Below, in pieces: positions 35,477-42,317 of a stretch of DNA of 64,000 bases. The notes under the pieces are model-generated. The model saw only the letters and a program-made list of their open reading frames with translations. It did no database searches and was not told the DNA's origin. The translations under genes and the position numbers were made by a program. Source of the DNA: Candidatus Nitrosotenuis uzonensis (GTDB lineage Archaea; Thermoproteota; Nitrososphaeria; Nitrososphaerales; Nitrosopumilaceae); assembly GCF_000723185.1 (NCBI RefSeq), contig NZ_CBTY010000006.1, positions 248,001 through 312,000 of the forward strand. Direction: 5' to 3'. Numbering within the stretch: position 1 is the first letter of the stretch; every line of letters starts with the position of its first letter.

Positions 35477-35514
35477 GAAAAATTTAAAACGAGTCTGCCA
35501 AATGTGAAGTTAGG

Positions 35515-36603
35515 TTGGCAAAAATCAAGGTAGGACTTGTCGGTATAGGTAACTGCTTTTCTGGACTTATTCAAGGAATAGAATACTATAGGCAGAATCC
35601 AAAGCAAAAGGTAATTGGTATAATGCACGAGAAAATCGGCAATTACTCTATTCATGACTTGGATTTTGTGGCAGGATTCGACGTGGGAATAAACAAGGTA
35701 GGCAAGACAATCAACGAGGCCATATATGAATACCCAAACATGGTGGATTGGATCCCAAAAAACAAAATGCCAAAGACAAAATCGCTAGTATATGAAAGCC
35801 CAGCGCTTGACGGTGTGGGAATCTGGGTCGAGAACAGAGTCAAACCACTCAAAAGCAAAAAGAGCTCAGAGCAACTTGCGCGTGAAATAAAAAAGACAAT
35901 AGACAAGACCGGCGCTGAAATAATAGTATCGTATCTTCCAGTAGGATCTGAGAAAGCAACGCAGTTTTGGGCACAGATATGCCTTGACACAAACACTGCG
36001 TTTGTAAATTGCATTCCATCTTTTATTGCATCAAATAAAAAATGGGGAGATAAATTTGCACAAAAAAAGATTCCAGTAATAGGCGATGACATAAAAGGCC
36101 AGGTTGGCGCAACCATAGTTCATAGGACTCTGGCAAAGCTTTGCGATGATCGTGGAACGAAAATCGAGAAAACATATCAGATTAACGTTGGTGGAAACAC
36201 CGACTTTCTCAACATGAAAGAGCAAGAGAGGCTAGTTAGCAAGAGGATTTCAAAAACTGAAAGCGTACAGAGCCAACTTTCTCAGAGACTTGCAGATGAC
36301 CAAATCTATGTCGGACCGTCCGATTTTATCCCGTTCCTAGGCAACACAAAACTGATGTTCATGAGAATAGAGGGAAGACAATGGGCAAACATCCCGTACA
36401 ATATGGAAGTGCGACTTGAGGTCGATGACAAGGCAAACTCTGCAGGAATAGTAATTGACGCTGCCCGTCTTGCAAAAATTGCGCTGGAAAGAAAGATTGG
36501 TGGCCCGGTAATACCTGCATGTGCATACCTAATGAAGCATCCGCCAAAACAGATGAGCGATCCGCAAGCAAAAGCAGAGCTTGAAAAATTCATCAAGGCA
36601 TAA
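35515..36603 (+). CDS. ino1: myo-Inositol-1-phosphate synthase
   Basis: A 362-residue NAD-dependent synthase converting glucose 6-phosphate to inositol 1-phosphate, the head-group precursor of archaeal phosphoinositol lipids. The Rossmann motif is VGLVGIGNCFSGLIQG; later VGGNTDFLNM and the active-site region DDIKGQVGAT, plus the C-terminal GGPVIPACAYLMKHPP, are typical of the archaeal/actinobacterial form. The start is TTG at 35515. An AT-rich box lies about 30 nt upstream. Confidence 0.94.
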   Translation: MAKIKVGLVGIGNCFSGLIQGIEYYRQNPKQKVIGIMHEKIGNYSIHDLDFVAGFDVGINKVGKTINEAIYEYPNMVDWIPKNKMPKTKSLVYESPALDGVGIWVENRVKPLKSKKSSEQLAREIKKTIDKTGAEIIVSYLPVGSEKATQFWAQICLDTNTAFVNCIPSFIASNKKWGDKFAQKKIPVIGDDIKGQVGATIVHRTLAKLCDDRGTKIEKTYQINVGGNTDFLNMKEQERLVSKRISKTESVQSQLSQRLADDQIYVGPSDFIPFLGNTKLMFMRIEGRQWANIPYNMEVRLEVDDKANSAGIVIDAARLAKIALERKIGGPVIPACAYLMKHPPKQMSDPQAKAELEKFIKA

Positions 36604-36624
36604 TCTCTGCAGTGGAAAATCACT

Positions 36625-36634
36625 ATTATATAAT
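36625..36634 (+). promoter_or_regulatory. TATA-like promoter of tRNA-Ser
   Basis: ATTATATAAT lies about 38 nt before the mature 5' end of tRNA-Ser. Confidence 0.5.
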
Positions 36635-36667
36635 CAAATTTTGGATGAATCATGTCGCAAGACATAT

Positions 36668-36767
36668 GCCGGGGTCGCCTAGCCTGGTAGGGCGCGCGCC
36701 TGGAATTTACAAAAACCATAAAGCGCGTACTCGCAAGGGTTCGAGAGTTCAAATCTCTCTCCCGGCG
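36668..36767 (+). tRNA. tRNA-Ser(GGA) with 16-nt intron
   Basis: A class II tRNA: acceptor GCCGGGG/TCCCGGC, discriminator G, anticodon stem CGCGC/GCGCG with loop CTGGAA-A giving anticodon GGA at 36702-36704, a long variable arm (ACTC-GCAA-GGGT) and T arm GAGAG-TTCAAAT-CTCTC. Sixteen nucleotides after position 37 (36706-36721) are extra, leaving an 84-nt mature tRNA. CCA is not encoded. Its last 18 nt form part of a 29-bp direct repeat with 37377-37405. Confidence 0.92.
36706..36721 (+). other. Predicted intron of tRNA-Ser(GGA)
   Basis: Sixteen A/T-rich bases interrupt the anticodon loop between A37 and A38, the canonical archaeal tRNA intron position. Confidence 0.75.
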
Positions 36768-36778
36768 CCTTGATTTTT
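36750..36778 (+). repeat. Putative att site, tRNA side
   Basis: A 29-bp sequence covering the last 18 nt of tRNA-Ser and the next 11 nt, including the T5 run that would end its transcript. It is repeated exactly at 37377-37405. Confidence 0.85.
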
Positions 36779-36811
36779 CTTAAAATCAACGAAACTGGTA
36801 GTGCTGGGCAT

Positions 36812-36821
36812 CTTTTTATAT
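36812..36821 (+). promoter_or_regulatory. TATA-like promoter of the antitoxin-toxin operon
   Basis: CTTTTTATATT-type box about 29 nt before the antitoxin ATG, so the mRNA is probably leaderless. Confidence 0.55.
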
Positions 36822-36835
36822 TATAGTAAGCTATA
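36822..36835 (+). promoter_or_regulatory. Inverted repeat, likely antitoxin operator
   Basis: TATAG-TAAG-CTATA is a perfect 5-bp inverted repeat between the TATA box and the start codon, followed by a second TATAGTA at 36832-36838. Position and symmetry suit autorepression by a dimeric antitoxin. Confidence 0.45.
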
Positions 36836-36845
36836 GTACATTATA

Positions 36846-37076
36846 ATGCATACGAGTATACAAGTTGAAAAAGAGATCAAGGCACGTCTTGACAAGCTCA
36901 AAAATCATCCTCGTGAGACCTACAACGACGTGCTTGCTAGACTCATAAAAATAGCCCAAGATGATGATGTGCTAAGTCCTGCAGTAATCAAAAACATCGA
37001 GGAAGGAATAGCGGACATAAAGGCAGGCCGTGTCTATAGCTCAGCCCAAGTAAAAAAGAAGCTGGGACTAAAGTAA
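36846..37076 (+). CDS. RelB-like antitoxin
   Basis: A 76-residue protein with an N-terminal ribbon-helix-helix pattern (MHTSIQVEKEIKARLDKLK, then YNDVLARLIKI), a DNA-binding dimer fold, and a C-terminal helix-rich tail (IEEGIADIKAGRVYSS, AQVKKKLGLK) typical of regions that wrap a RelE-type toxin. It is predicted to neutralise the next gene's product and repress the operon. The ATG lies about 29 nt from a TATA box. The toxin starts 1 nt after its stop. Confidence 0.8.
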   Translation: MHTSIQVEKEIKARLDKLKNHPRETYNDVLARLIKIAQDDDVLSPAVIKNIEEGIADIKAGRVYSSAQVKKKLGLK

Positions 37077-37077
37077 G

Positions 37078-37329
37078 ATGGAATGGCAGGTAGTATGGTC
37101 TGAGAAATCGGTAAAACAGTTAGAAAAAATCGACAAAAAAGACGCACAAAGAATCTATGATTGTGTTCTGGACTGTGCCAATGATCCGTTTAGGGTAGCA
37201 ACTAGGTTGAGTGGTTCACCTTTTTTTATATTGCGCGTCGGGAGTTATCGAGTGATTTTAGACTTGCAACAAAACAATTTGGTTGTTTTTGTAATTCAAG
37301 TAGATCTTCGAAAAAGGATCTACAAATAA
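37078..37329 (+). CDS. RelE/ParE-family toxin
   Basis: An 83-residue protein with the RelE/ParE superfamily pattern: WQVVWSEKSVKQLEKIDKK at the start, a middle RLSGSPFFILRVGSYRVIL strand-turn-strand, and a C-terminal VIQVDLRKRIYK. Basic and aromatic residues at the C-terminus are consistent with mRNA cleavage on the ribosome, but the gyrase-directed ParE branch cannot be excluded. It is the only effector gene within the tRNA-bounded segment. Confidence 0.82.
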   Translation: MEWQVVWSEKSVKQLEKIDKKDAQRIYDCVLDCANDPFRVATRLSGSPFFILRVGSYRVILDLQQNNLVVFVIQVDLRKRIYK

Positions 37330-37376
37330 GCTTTAGTAGTTTTACACCCATGAGAGGCGGCATCAAACTGAATTAA

Positions 37377-37405
37377 CAAATCTCTCTCCCGGCGCCTTGA
37401 TTTTT
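37377..37405 (+). repeat. Putative att site, distal copy
   Basis: Exact copy of 36750-36778. It contains only the last 18 nt of tRNA-Ser, so it cannot make a tRNA. The rest of 37330-37602 holds no gene; besides this copy I see only a tRNA-Lys-like fragment. Confidence 0.85.
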
Positions 37406-37446
37406 TCAGGGTTTGGACATAAATTTTTGAAAATCTAAAAAAGCTT

Positions 37447-37482
37447 GTTGGGCTTTTAACTCATCAAGTTCAAATCCCATGC
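37447..37482 (+). pseudogene. tRNA-Lys(TTT)-like 3' fragment
   Basis: The order TTGGG-CTTTTAA-CTCA (an anticodon stem-loop with TTT) followed by GTTCAAATCCC (T loop) matches the layout of archaeal tRNA-Lys, but the variable region is shortened, the T stem does not pair and there is no D arm or acceptor stem. It looks like a decayed tRNA piece next to the island. Confidence 0.4.
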
Positions 37483-37602
37483 TGTATACTCAAAACAAGT
37501 AATTGAAGAGTCTATCTTCTATGATTTGCGAATTTTTGTATATTGCATTATCATCATGTTGTATTCACAAGCCATTAATGGTTCTGCCATCAAGAATAAC
37601 TG

Positions 37603-38898
37603 TTGGCCAAGTTCAACATTGCAATTATTGGAGGGGGAATACTAGGTACTGCAATATCTTACTGGCTTTCAGCACTTTCTGACGTAAGAGTATGTGTACT
37701 AGAAAAAGAAATATCTGTAGCTGCACATGCAAGCGGTAGAAACACCGGTGTAGTGCATTCGCCGTTCTATCTTGATCCGCAAAAAAAGAAAAAGATCGCC
37801 GCAGCATCGTTGATATCGCATAGCATGTGGAAAAAGCTTGCATCCAACGGAAACATTCCGTGGAACGAATGTGGCACACTAGAAGTGGCACTTGATGAGG
37901 CACAACACAAATCACTTGAAAAATACGTACGATGGGGACAGCAAAACGGCATTCCAGACAGTGAGTTAAAACTGCTTGACGCAAGCGGAGTCTCTACAAT
38001 GGAACCTAATGTAAAATGTCATTCAGGATTGTATTGCACCCGGGACGTTTCCACTGACTTTGGTGCACTTACATACGAATTATGCAAGATATCAGAAGAT
38101 GCTGGAACCAAATTCGTATTCGGAAAGGCAGCAACAAAGATAACTGCATCCGCAGACAATGTAGTGATATCGCTTAGTGACCAATCAAACATAGAATGCG
38201 ATTTTATGATAAATTGTGCTGGTGGGCATTCACTTGATATTGCAAAAAAGATCGGACTTGGCATAAGCTATACCGCATTGCACTTTCGAGGTGAGTATTG
38301 GGTGGCAGACAAGCAACACGCAAATCTTGTAAATACCAACGTCTATTCTGTGGCAAAATTCCCAAACTTTCCTTTTCTTGATCCACATTGGATAAAAAAG
38401 GCCAATGGGCAAACCGAGATCGGTCCTAATGCTGTACCTGTATCTGATGCGGAAGCCTACTCTGGCTACATTGGAAGTGTGCCAAAAACTCTCTCAAAAC
38501 TAAAGGAGATCTTGAGTGGAAATGCCGCAAAATTACTTGTAAACCAAGAGTTTCTCTCACTTGTGTCAAAGGAATGGAGGAGCTCCCTTTCCAAGAGTGC
38601 GATGGTAAACAGAGTAAAAGAATTCATCCCTGCAATAAGCCCGTCACATTTTACAAAAAAGGGAACTGCTGGAATACGCAGCCCAATAGTTGCAAATGAC
38701 GGCAAATTTGTATCGGAAATCCTAGAGCTTGAATCTGAAAACTCGTTACACATTATAAATTACAATTCGCCAGGAGCTACTGGCGCTCCTGCATATGCGG
38801 CATCACTTGTAGATAGGATGCAACAAAAAGGATTGATAAAGATCACATCTAAAAATACTATGTGGGATTACTCTAAGATAATTGAGAATATGCCGTAA
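37603..38898 (+). CDS. FAD-dependent oxidoreductase, L-2-hydroxyglutarate oxidase-like
   Basis: A 431-residue flavoprotein of the DAO/LhgO family. The FAD-binding motif FNIAIIGGGILGTAISYWLS and VCVLEKE are followed by AAHASGRNTGVVHSPFYL, the conserved substrate-side loop of L-2-hydroxyglutarate oxidases, and DFMINCAGGHSLDIAKK. The likely role is oxidation of a 2-hydroxy acid with transfer of electrons to a carrier, but the substrate is not proven. The start is TTG at 37603. Confidence 0.82.
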   Translation: MAKFNIAIIGGGILGTAISYWLSALSDVRVCVLEKEISVAAHASGRNTGVVHSPFYLDPQKKKKIAAASLISHSMWKKLASNGNIPWNECGTLEVALDEAQHKSLEKYVRWGQQNGIPDSELKLLDASGVSTMEPNVKCHSGLYCTRDVSTDFGALTYELCKISEDAGTKFVFGKAATKITASADNVVISLSDQSNIECDFMINCAGGHSLDIAKKIGLGISYTALHFRGEYWVADKQHANLVNTNVYSVAKFPNFPFLDPHWIKKANGQTEIGPNAVPVSDAEAYSGYIGSVPKTLSKLKEILSGNAAKLLVNQEFLSLVSKEWRSSLSKSAMVNRVKEFIPAISPSHFTKKGTAGIRSPIVANDGKFVSEILELESENSLHIINYNSPGATGAPAYAASLVDRMQQKGLIKITSKNTMWDYSKIIENMP

Positions 38899-38910
38899 TC
38901 AAAATTCATA

Positions 38911-39198
38911 TTGTTTGCCTGTTCTCAAAAAGTGATGTTGCCTGACAGATGCTCGATTAGGGAAGGGGGAAGACCATGCGTCAACCCACCTGAATTTGTC
39001 ATGTCGATTCTCTCAAAGGACGGGGAATACATGATTGGTGTAACATGTGAGAATCACAAGAATGTGTTCTCAGATAAGATGCAAGTGTTGCAGGAGGAGG
39101 GCAAGCTTCCTCAAGGGCAGATCAACTTTACAGCGCTAAAGGCAGTCGGTACAGATTGCATCAAGGCACATCCTGATGATCTGATAAACATAGAGTGA
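38911..39198 (+). CDS. Conserved hypothetical Cys-containing protein
   Basis: A 95-residue protein with five cysteines (4, 14, 23, 46, 83 approximately), including DRCSIREGGRPCVNPPEFV and GVTCENHKNV. Spacing could suit a metal site, but no family is recognised. The start is TTG at 38911; an ATG eight codons later would remove one Cys. It is 12 nt after the LhgO-like gene and probably in its operon; it is convergent with the 2-hydroxyacid dehydrogenase. Confidence 0.6.
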   Translation: MFACSQKVMLPDRCSIREGGRPCVNPPEFVMSILSKDGEYMIGVTCENHKNVFSDKMQVLQEEGKLPQGQINFTALKAVGTDCIKAHPDDLINIE

Positions 39199-40170
39199 TT
39201 ACACGACAGAGTAAACCATCTTTTTTCCTTCAAGACCGCGAACGAGATTGAGTACTGTTAGCTGTGCCATCTTGGCGCGTGTCTCTTCGGTTGAACTTCC
39301 TATATGGGGTGCAAGAACTATATTCTGCATTTTTGTGAGATTGTTTTTAACTCCAATCGGCTCGCATTCAAAAACATCCAATGCAGCCCCAGCAATCCTT
39401 TTCGATTTTAGTGCGGTGAGAAGATCGTATTCGTTTACTATTTTACCGCGTGCCGTGTTTATCAGAAATGAACTGCTTTTCATTTTTGCAAAAGTAACTT
39501 TGTTTATGAGGTGATGAGTTTGATGACTATATGGCACATGCACGGAAAGCACATCACTTTCTGCAACAAGCCTGCTCATGCTGACGTATTTTGCACCGTT
39601 TCTCTTCTCGGCACTTTTGGAAAGTGGCGTCCTGCTGTGATAGATCACATTCATTCCAAATGGCTTGACTCTTTTTGCTACCGCCCTACCTATCCTACCC
39701 ATACCAAGTATCCCAAGCGTTTTTCCACAAAGATCGACGCCGACATAATCATGCGCACCAAATATGGTGCGCCATCTTCCTGCACGAATCAACCTGTCCC
39801 CTTCAGTTACGCGGCGCATTACATCAAGCATTAGTGCAACCGTAAGATCCGCAGTCGCATCTGTGAGAACATCTGGGGTGTAACCGATCGCAATCTTGCG
39901 TTCTTTTGCAGCCTGCAAGTCTATGTGGTCATATCCAACGCTGTACGTGCTGATTACTCTGAGATTCCTTGCTGCATCAAAAACATCCCTGTCTATTCTG
40001 TCATAAGGAAAGCATACTAGGCCTACCGCATCCGCAATCTTGCGTTGGAGCAGATTTTTTGGCATTGGTATTTTTCCTGAATGTATCTCAAGGCGATATT
40101 TTTTTTGAATCTCTTTGATTGCAAAGTCATGCAGTTTTCGTGTGAGTAGAACTTTTGGTTTAGCTTTCAC
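39199..40170 (-). CDS. D-isomer-specific 2-hydroxyacid dehydrogenase (glyoxylate reductase-like)
   Basis: A 323-residue NAD(P)-dependent dehydrogenase. The nucleotide-binding motif is LGILGMGRIGRAVAKRVK; catalytic Arg is in NTARGKIVNEYDLL, Glu in FECEPIG and His in APHIGSSTEETR. This fits the glyoxylate/hydroxypyruvate reductase branch. GTG at 40170 is preferred as start because a TATA-like box lies 28 nt upstream and KAKPKVLLTRKL is the usual N-terminus; the longer frame runs into the divergent small gene. Confidence 0.88.
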   Translation of the reverse strand: MKAKPKVLLTRKLHDFAIKEIQKKYRLEIHSGKIPMPKNLLQRKIADAVGLVCFPYDRIDRDVFDAARNLRVISTYSVGYDHIDLQAAKERKIAIGYTPDVLTDATADLTVALMLDVMRRVTEGDRLIRAGRWRTIFGAHDYVGVDLCGKTLGILGMGRIGRAVAKRVKPFGMNVIYHSRTPLSKSAEKRNGAKYVSMSRLVAESDVLSVHVPYSHQTHHLINKVTFAKMKSSSFLINTARGKIVNEYDLLTALKSKRIAGAALDVFECEPIGVKNNLTKMQNIVLAPHIGSSTEETRAKMAQLTVLNLVRGLEGKKMVYSVV

Positions 40171-40193
40171 TTTATGCAAGTATTTTATCAAAT

Positions 40194-40202
40194 CTTTATA
40201 TG
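40194..40202. promoter_or_regulatory. TATA-like element between two divergent genes
   Basis: CTTTATATG / CATATAAAG lies 28 nt from the dehydrogenase GTG (40170, -) and about 34 nt from the small zinc-finger TTG (40232, +). Confidence 0.45.
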
Positions 40203-40231
40203 ATTTGTTGTCTGTACAGATGTGACAGCAG

Positions 40232-40366
40232 TTGAAAGACGAAGAAGAGTTTGCGCTGTGTGTTGAATGTGGCAACGCAATAGAAAAGTGTGTCTGTGTA
40301 TGCCCATATTGCGGCGAACGCGACAAGTGCGAATGTGCATTGTTTGAGGCAGCAACGGGCGGATAA
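40232..40366 (+). CDS. Small cysteine-rich (zinc-ribbon-like) protein
   Basis: A 44-codon gene. The product has eight cysteines in two groups, CVECGN plus KCVCVCPYCGERDKCEC, an arrangement expected of a small zinc-binding domain with two CxxC knuckles. The start is TTG after a TATA-like element, and the stop TAA is 40 nt before the oxidoreductase alpha gene. No function is recognised. Coding is supported by the clean Cys spacing and promoter position rather than by a known family. Confidence 0.6.
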   Translation: MKDEEEFALCVECGNAIEKCVCVCPYCGERDKCECALFEAATGG

Positions 40367-40377
40367 AATAGAATATT

Positions 40378-40386
40378 CTTAATAAC
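40378..40386 (+). promoter_or_regulatory. TATA-like promoter of korA
   Basis: CTTAATAAC is centred about 26 nt before the GTG at 40407. Confidence 0.4.
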
Positions 40387-40406
40387 AAACAAGGTGTAGA
40401 AACAAG

Positions 40407-42317
40407 GTGAGCACGGACATCAGCTGGTTGATTGGCGGCCCTCAGGGAAGCGGCGTGGAATCTGCAGCCAACATATTTTCTCGGGCATGCGCAGCTATGG
40501 GGTATAACATCTTTGGAAAAAGAGAATACTATTCTAACATAAAAGGTGAGCACAGCTACTTTGTGGTCCGGGTCTCGGACAGGGAAGTAAGATCAAGTGT
40601 AAATGATGTTTCGGTTATGGTCGCATTCGATGCAGAGACGATATTTAGACACTATGATGAAATTGCAAAGGACGGCGCGATAATATACGATTCTGATATT
40701 GCCCAAGTAAAGATAGACGAGGTACATACCATAGATGCACCGTATAAGGCAAGACTGCTAAAACAGCTTGAACTCAACAACAAAAAGCCGATCGTCTCAG
40801 AACTGCTTGAAATTGCAAAGGACAAGGGCGTGAAGATTTACACGGTTTCATTTAAGACAATACTTGCAAACCTTGCAGATGAAATGAACAACCCACGACT
40901 GAAGGGAATGGTGAGAATGTACAACGTACTTGCAGTCTCATTTTCACTGGGATTACTAAAGATGCCACCGCAGACAATTCTGGAATCAATTGATATGATA
41001 TTTGCAAAAAAGAAAGCAATAGCTGACATCAACAAGAGCGCCGCAACGTATGCTTACAATTATGCATCTGTCAAGTTTACAGACTGTGCACAACTGCTCA
41101 AGCCTGTACAAAAGCAAAGTGACATGATTTTGGTGCAGGGATATCAAGGAACTGCACTCGGCAAGATGGCATGCGGCTGCCGGTTCCAATCATACTACCC
41201 CATAACGCCTGCGTCAGATGAGAGCGTATTCCTCGAGTCAAACGAAATACTGGAGGTCAAGGACAACAGGCCCGGCTCCACACTTGTAATCCAAACTGAG
41301 GATGAGATATCAGCTATGGGCATGATGATAGGCAGCGCATTGACTGGAACAAGATCCTCTACTAGTACATCAGGTCCTGGGTTTTCTCTTATGGCAGAAG
41401 CCCTTGGATGGGCAGGAATCAATGAGGTGCCGATAGTTATCACTTTATACCAAAGAAGTGGACCATCTACAGGACTTCCTACAAGGCACGGGCAGGATGA
41501 TCTGCTGTTTGCAATCAACGCAGGGCACGGCGAATTTCCAAGAATTGTTTATGCGTCAGGCGATGTTGAGGAGAGCTTTTACGATACTGCACGGTGCTTT
41601 AACTATGCTGACATGTACCAGCTTCCGGTAATACACATGATGGACAAATTCCTTGCAAGCTCCGTTCTTACATGCAAAAAATTTGATACAAACAAGATCA
41701 CCATAAACCGCGGCAAGCTATTGGAAAAAATAGACAATGGAGATTACAGAAGATTCGAGCTTACCGACGATAACATCTCCCCAAGATCCAAACTGGGCCT
41801 TGAGAACGGAATATTCTGGAACACTGGCGATGAAAGCGACGAGAAAGGACACATCACGGAGGATCCAGTATTGAGAGTTCAGATGATGGACAAGCGTCTT
41901 GCAAAGCTCTCACACATTCTAAAGACTGTGCCTGATGAGGAGCAGGCAGTCTCGTTTGGAACCGCGGAGACATGTATAGTAAGCTGGGGCTCACCAAAGG
42001 GGCCGATTCTGGACGCACTTGAAATGCTACAAAAGGAGAACATCAAGATAGGATTCATTCAGATAAAGCTGATACACCCATTCCCGGTCCAATACATGAA
42101 ATTCCTGCTCAAAGACGTCAAGACGATAATTGACATAGAGGCAAACCAGACAGGCCAGCTAGGCCAGGTGCTAAAGCAGAATCTTGAGAGGGGACCAGAC
42201 TATTACATCCTAAAATATACTGGACGGGCCATGACCTCAACTGAGATATACGATTCACTAAAAAACATAATAGAAAAGAAGGCGCAAGAAAGGCAGGTAC
42301 TCACACATGGAGCTTAA
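40407..42317 (+). CDS. korA: 2-oxoacid:ferredoxin oxidoreductase, fused gamma-alpha subunit
   Basis: A 636-residue subunit of a two-subunit thiamine-dependent oxidoreductase for 2-oxoglutarate, pyruvate or similar acids. The N-terminal gamma domain (residues 1 to ~190, [20 protein letters not shown]) is joined to the alpha domain, which has [27 protein letters not shown] and [15 protein letters not shown]. The YPITP motif marks the two-subunit alpha-beta enzymes. It reduces ferredoxin in the TCA-type carbon route. Start GTG at 40407; the end overlaps korB by 11 nt. Confidence 0.92.
   Translation: MSTDISWLIGGPQGSGVESAANIFSRACAAMGYNIFGKREYYSNIKGEHSYFVVRVSDREVRSSVNDVSVMVAFDAETIFRHYDEIAKDGAIIYDSDIAQVKIDEVHTIDAPYKARLLKQLELNNKKPIVSELLEIAKDKGVKIYTVSFKTILANLADEMNNPRLKGMVRMYNVLAVSFSLGLLKMPPQTILESIDMIFAKKKAIADINKSAATYAYNYASVKFTDCAQLLKPVQKQSDMILVQGYQGTALGKMACGCRFQSYYPITPASDESVFLESNEILEVKDNRPGSTLVIQTEDEISAMGMMIGSALTGTRSSTSTSGPGFSLMAEALGWAGINEVPIVITLYQRSGPSTGLPTRHGQDDLLFAINAGHGEFPRIVYASGDVEESFYDTARCFNYADMYQLPVIHMMDKFLASSVLTCKKFDTNKITINRGKLLEKIDNGDYRRFELTDDNISPRSKLGLENGIFWNTGDESDEKGHITEDPVLRVQMMDKRLAKLSHILKTVPDEEQAVSFGTAETCIVSWGSPKGPILDALEMLQKENIKIGFIQIKLIHPFPVQYMKFLLKDVKTIIDIEANQTGQLGQVLKQNLERGPDYYILKYTGRAMTSTEIYDSLKNIIEKKAQERQVLTHGA

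Larger units (their letters stand above)
36750..37405 (+). mobile_element. Mini-island carrying a toxin-antitoxin pair in tRNA-Ser
   Basis: Exact 29-bp direct repeats, one of them the 3' end of tRNA-Ser(GGA), bound a 627-bp unit. This is the structure left by tyrosine-recombinase integration at a tRNA gene. The only genes inside are the two-gene RelBE-like module; no integrase, replication or capsid gene is present. It is either the residue of a larger element that lost everything but its addiction module, or a small passenger mobilised by an integrase encoded elsewhere. Confidence 0.75.

Noticed and set aside
36846-37329. Integrase fragment inside the tRNA-Ser island
   Set aside because: Both frames are fully accounted for by the antitoxin and toxin; no tyrosine-recombinase motif (R..HxxR..Y) is present.
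37377-37405. Second tRNA-Ser gene
   Set aside because: Only the last 18 nt of the tRNA are present; no other arm can be found upstream.
39199-40392. Long form of the 2-hydroxyacid dehydrogenase (397 residues)
   Set aside because: The first 74 codons are antisense to a small Cys-rich gene and precede the TATA-like element; the domain begins at the later GTG.
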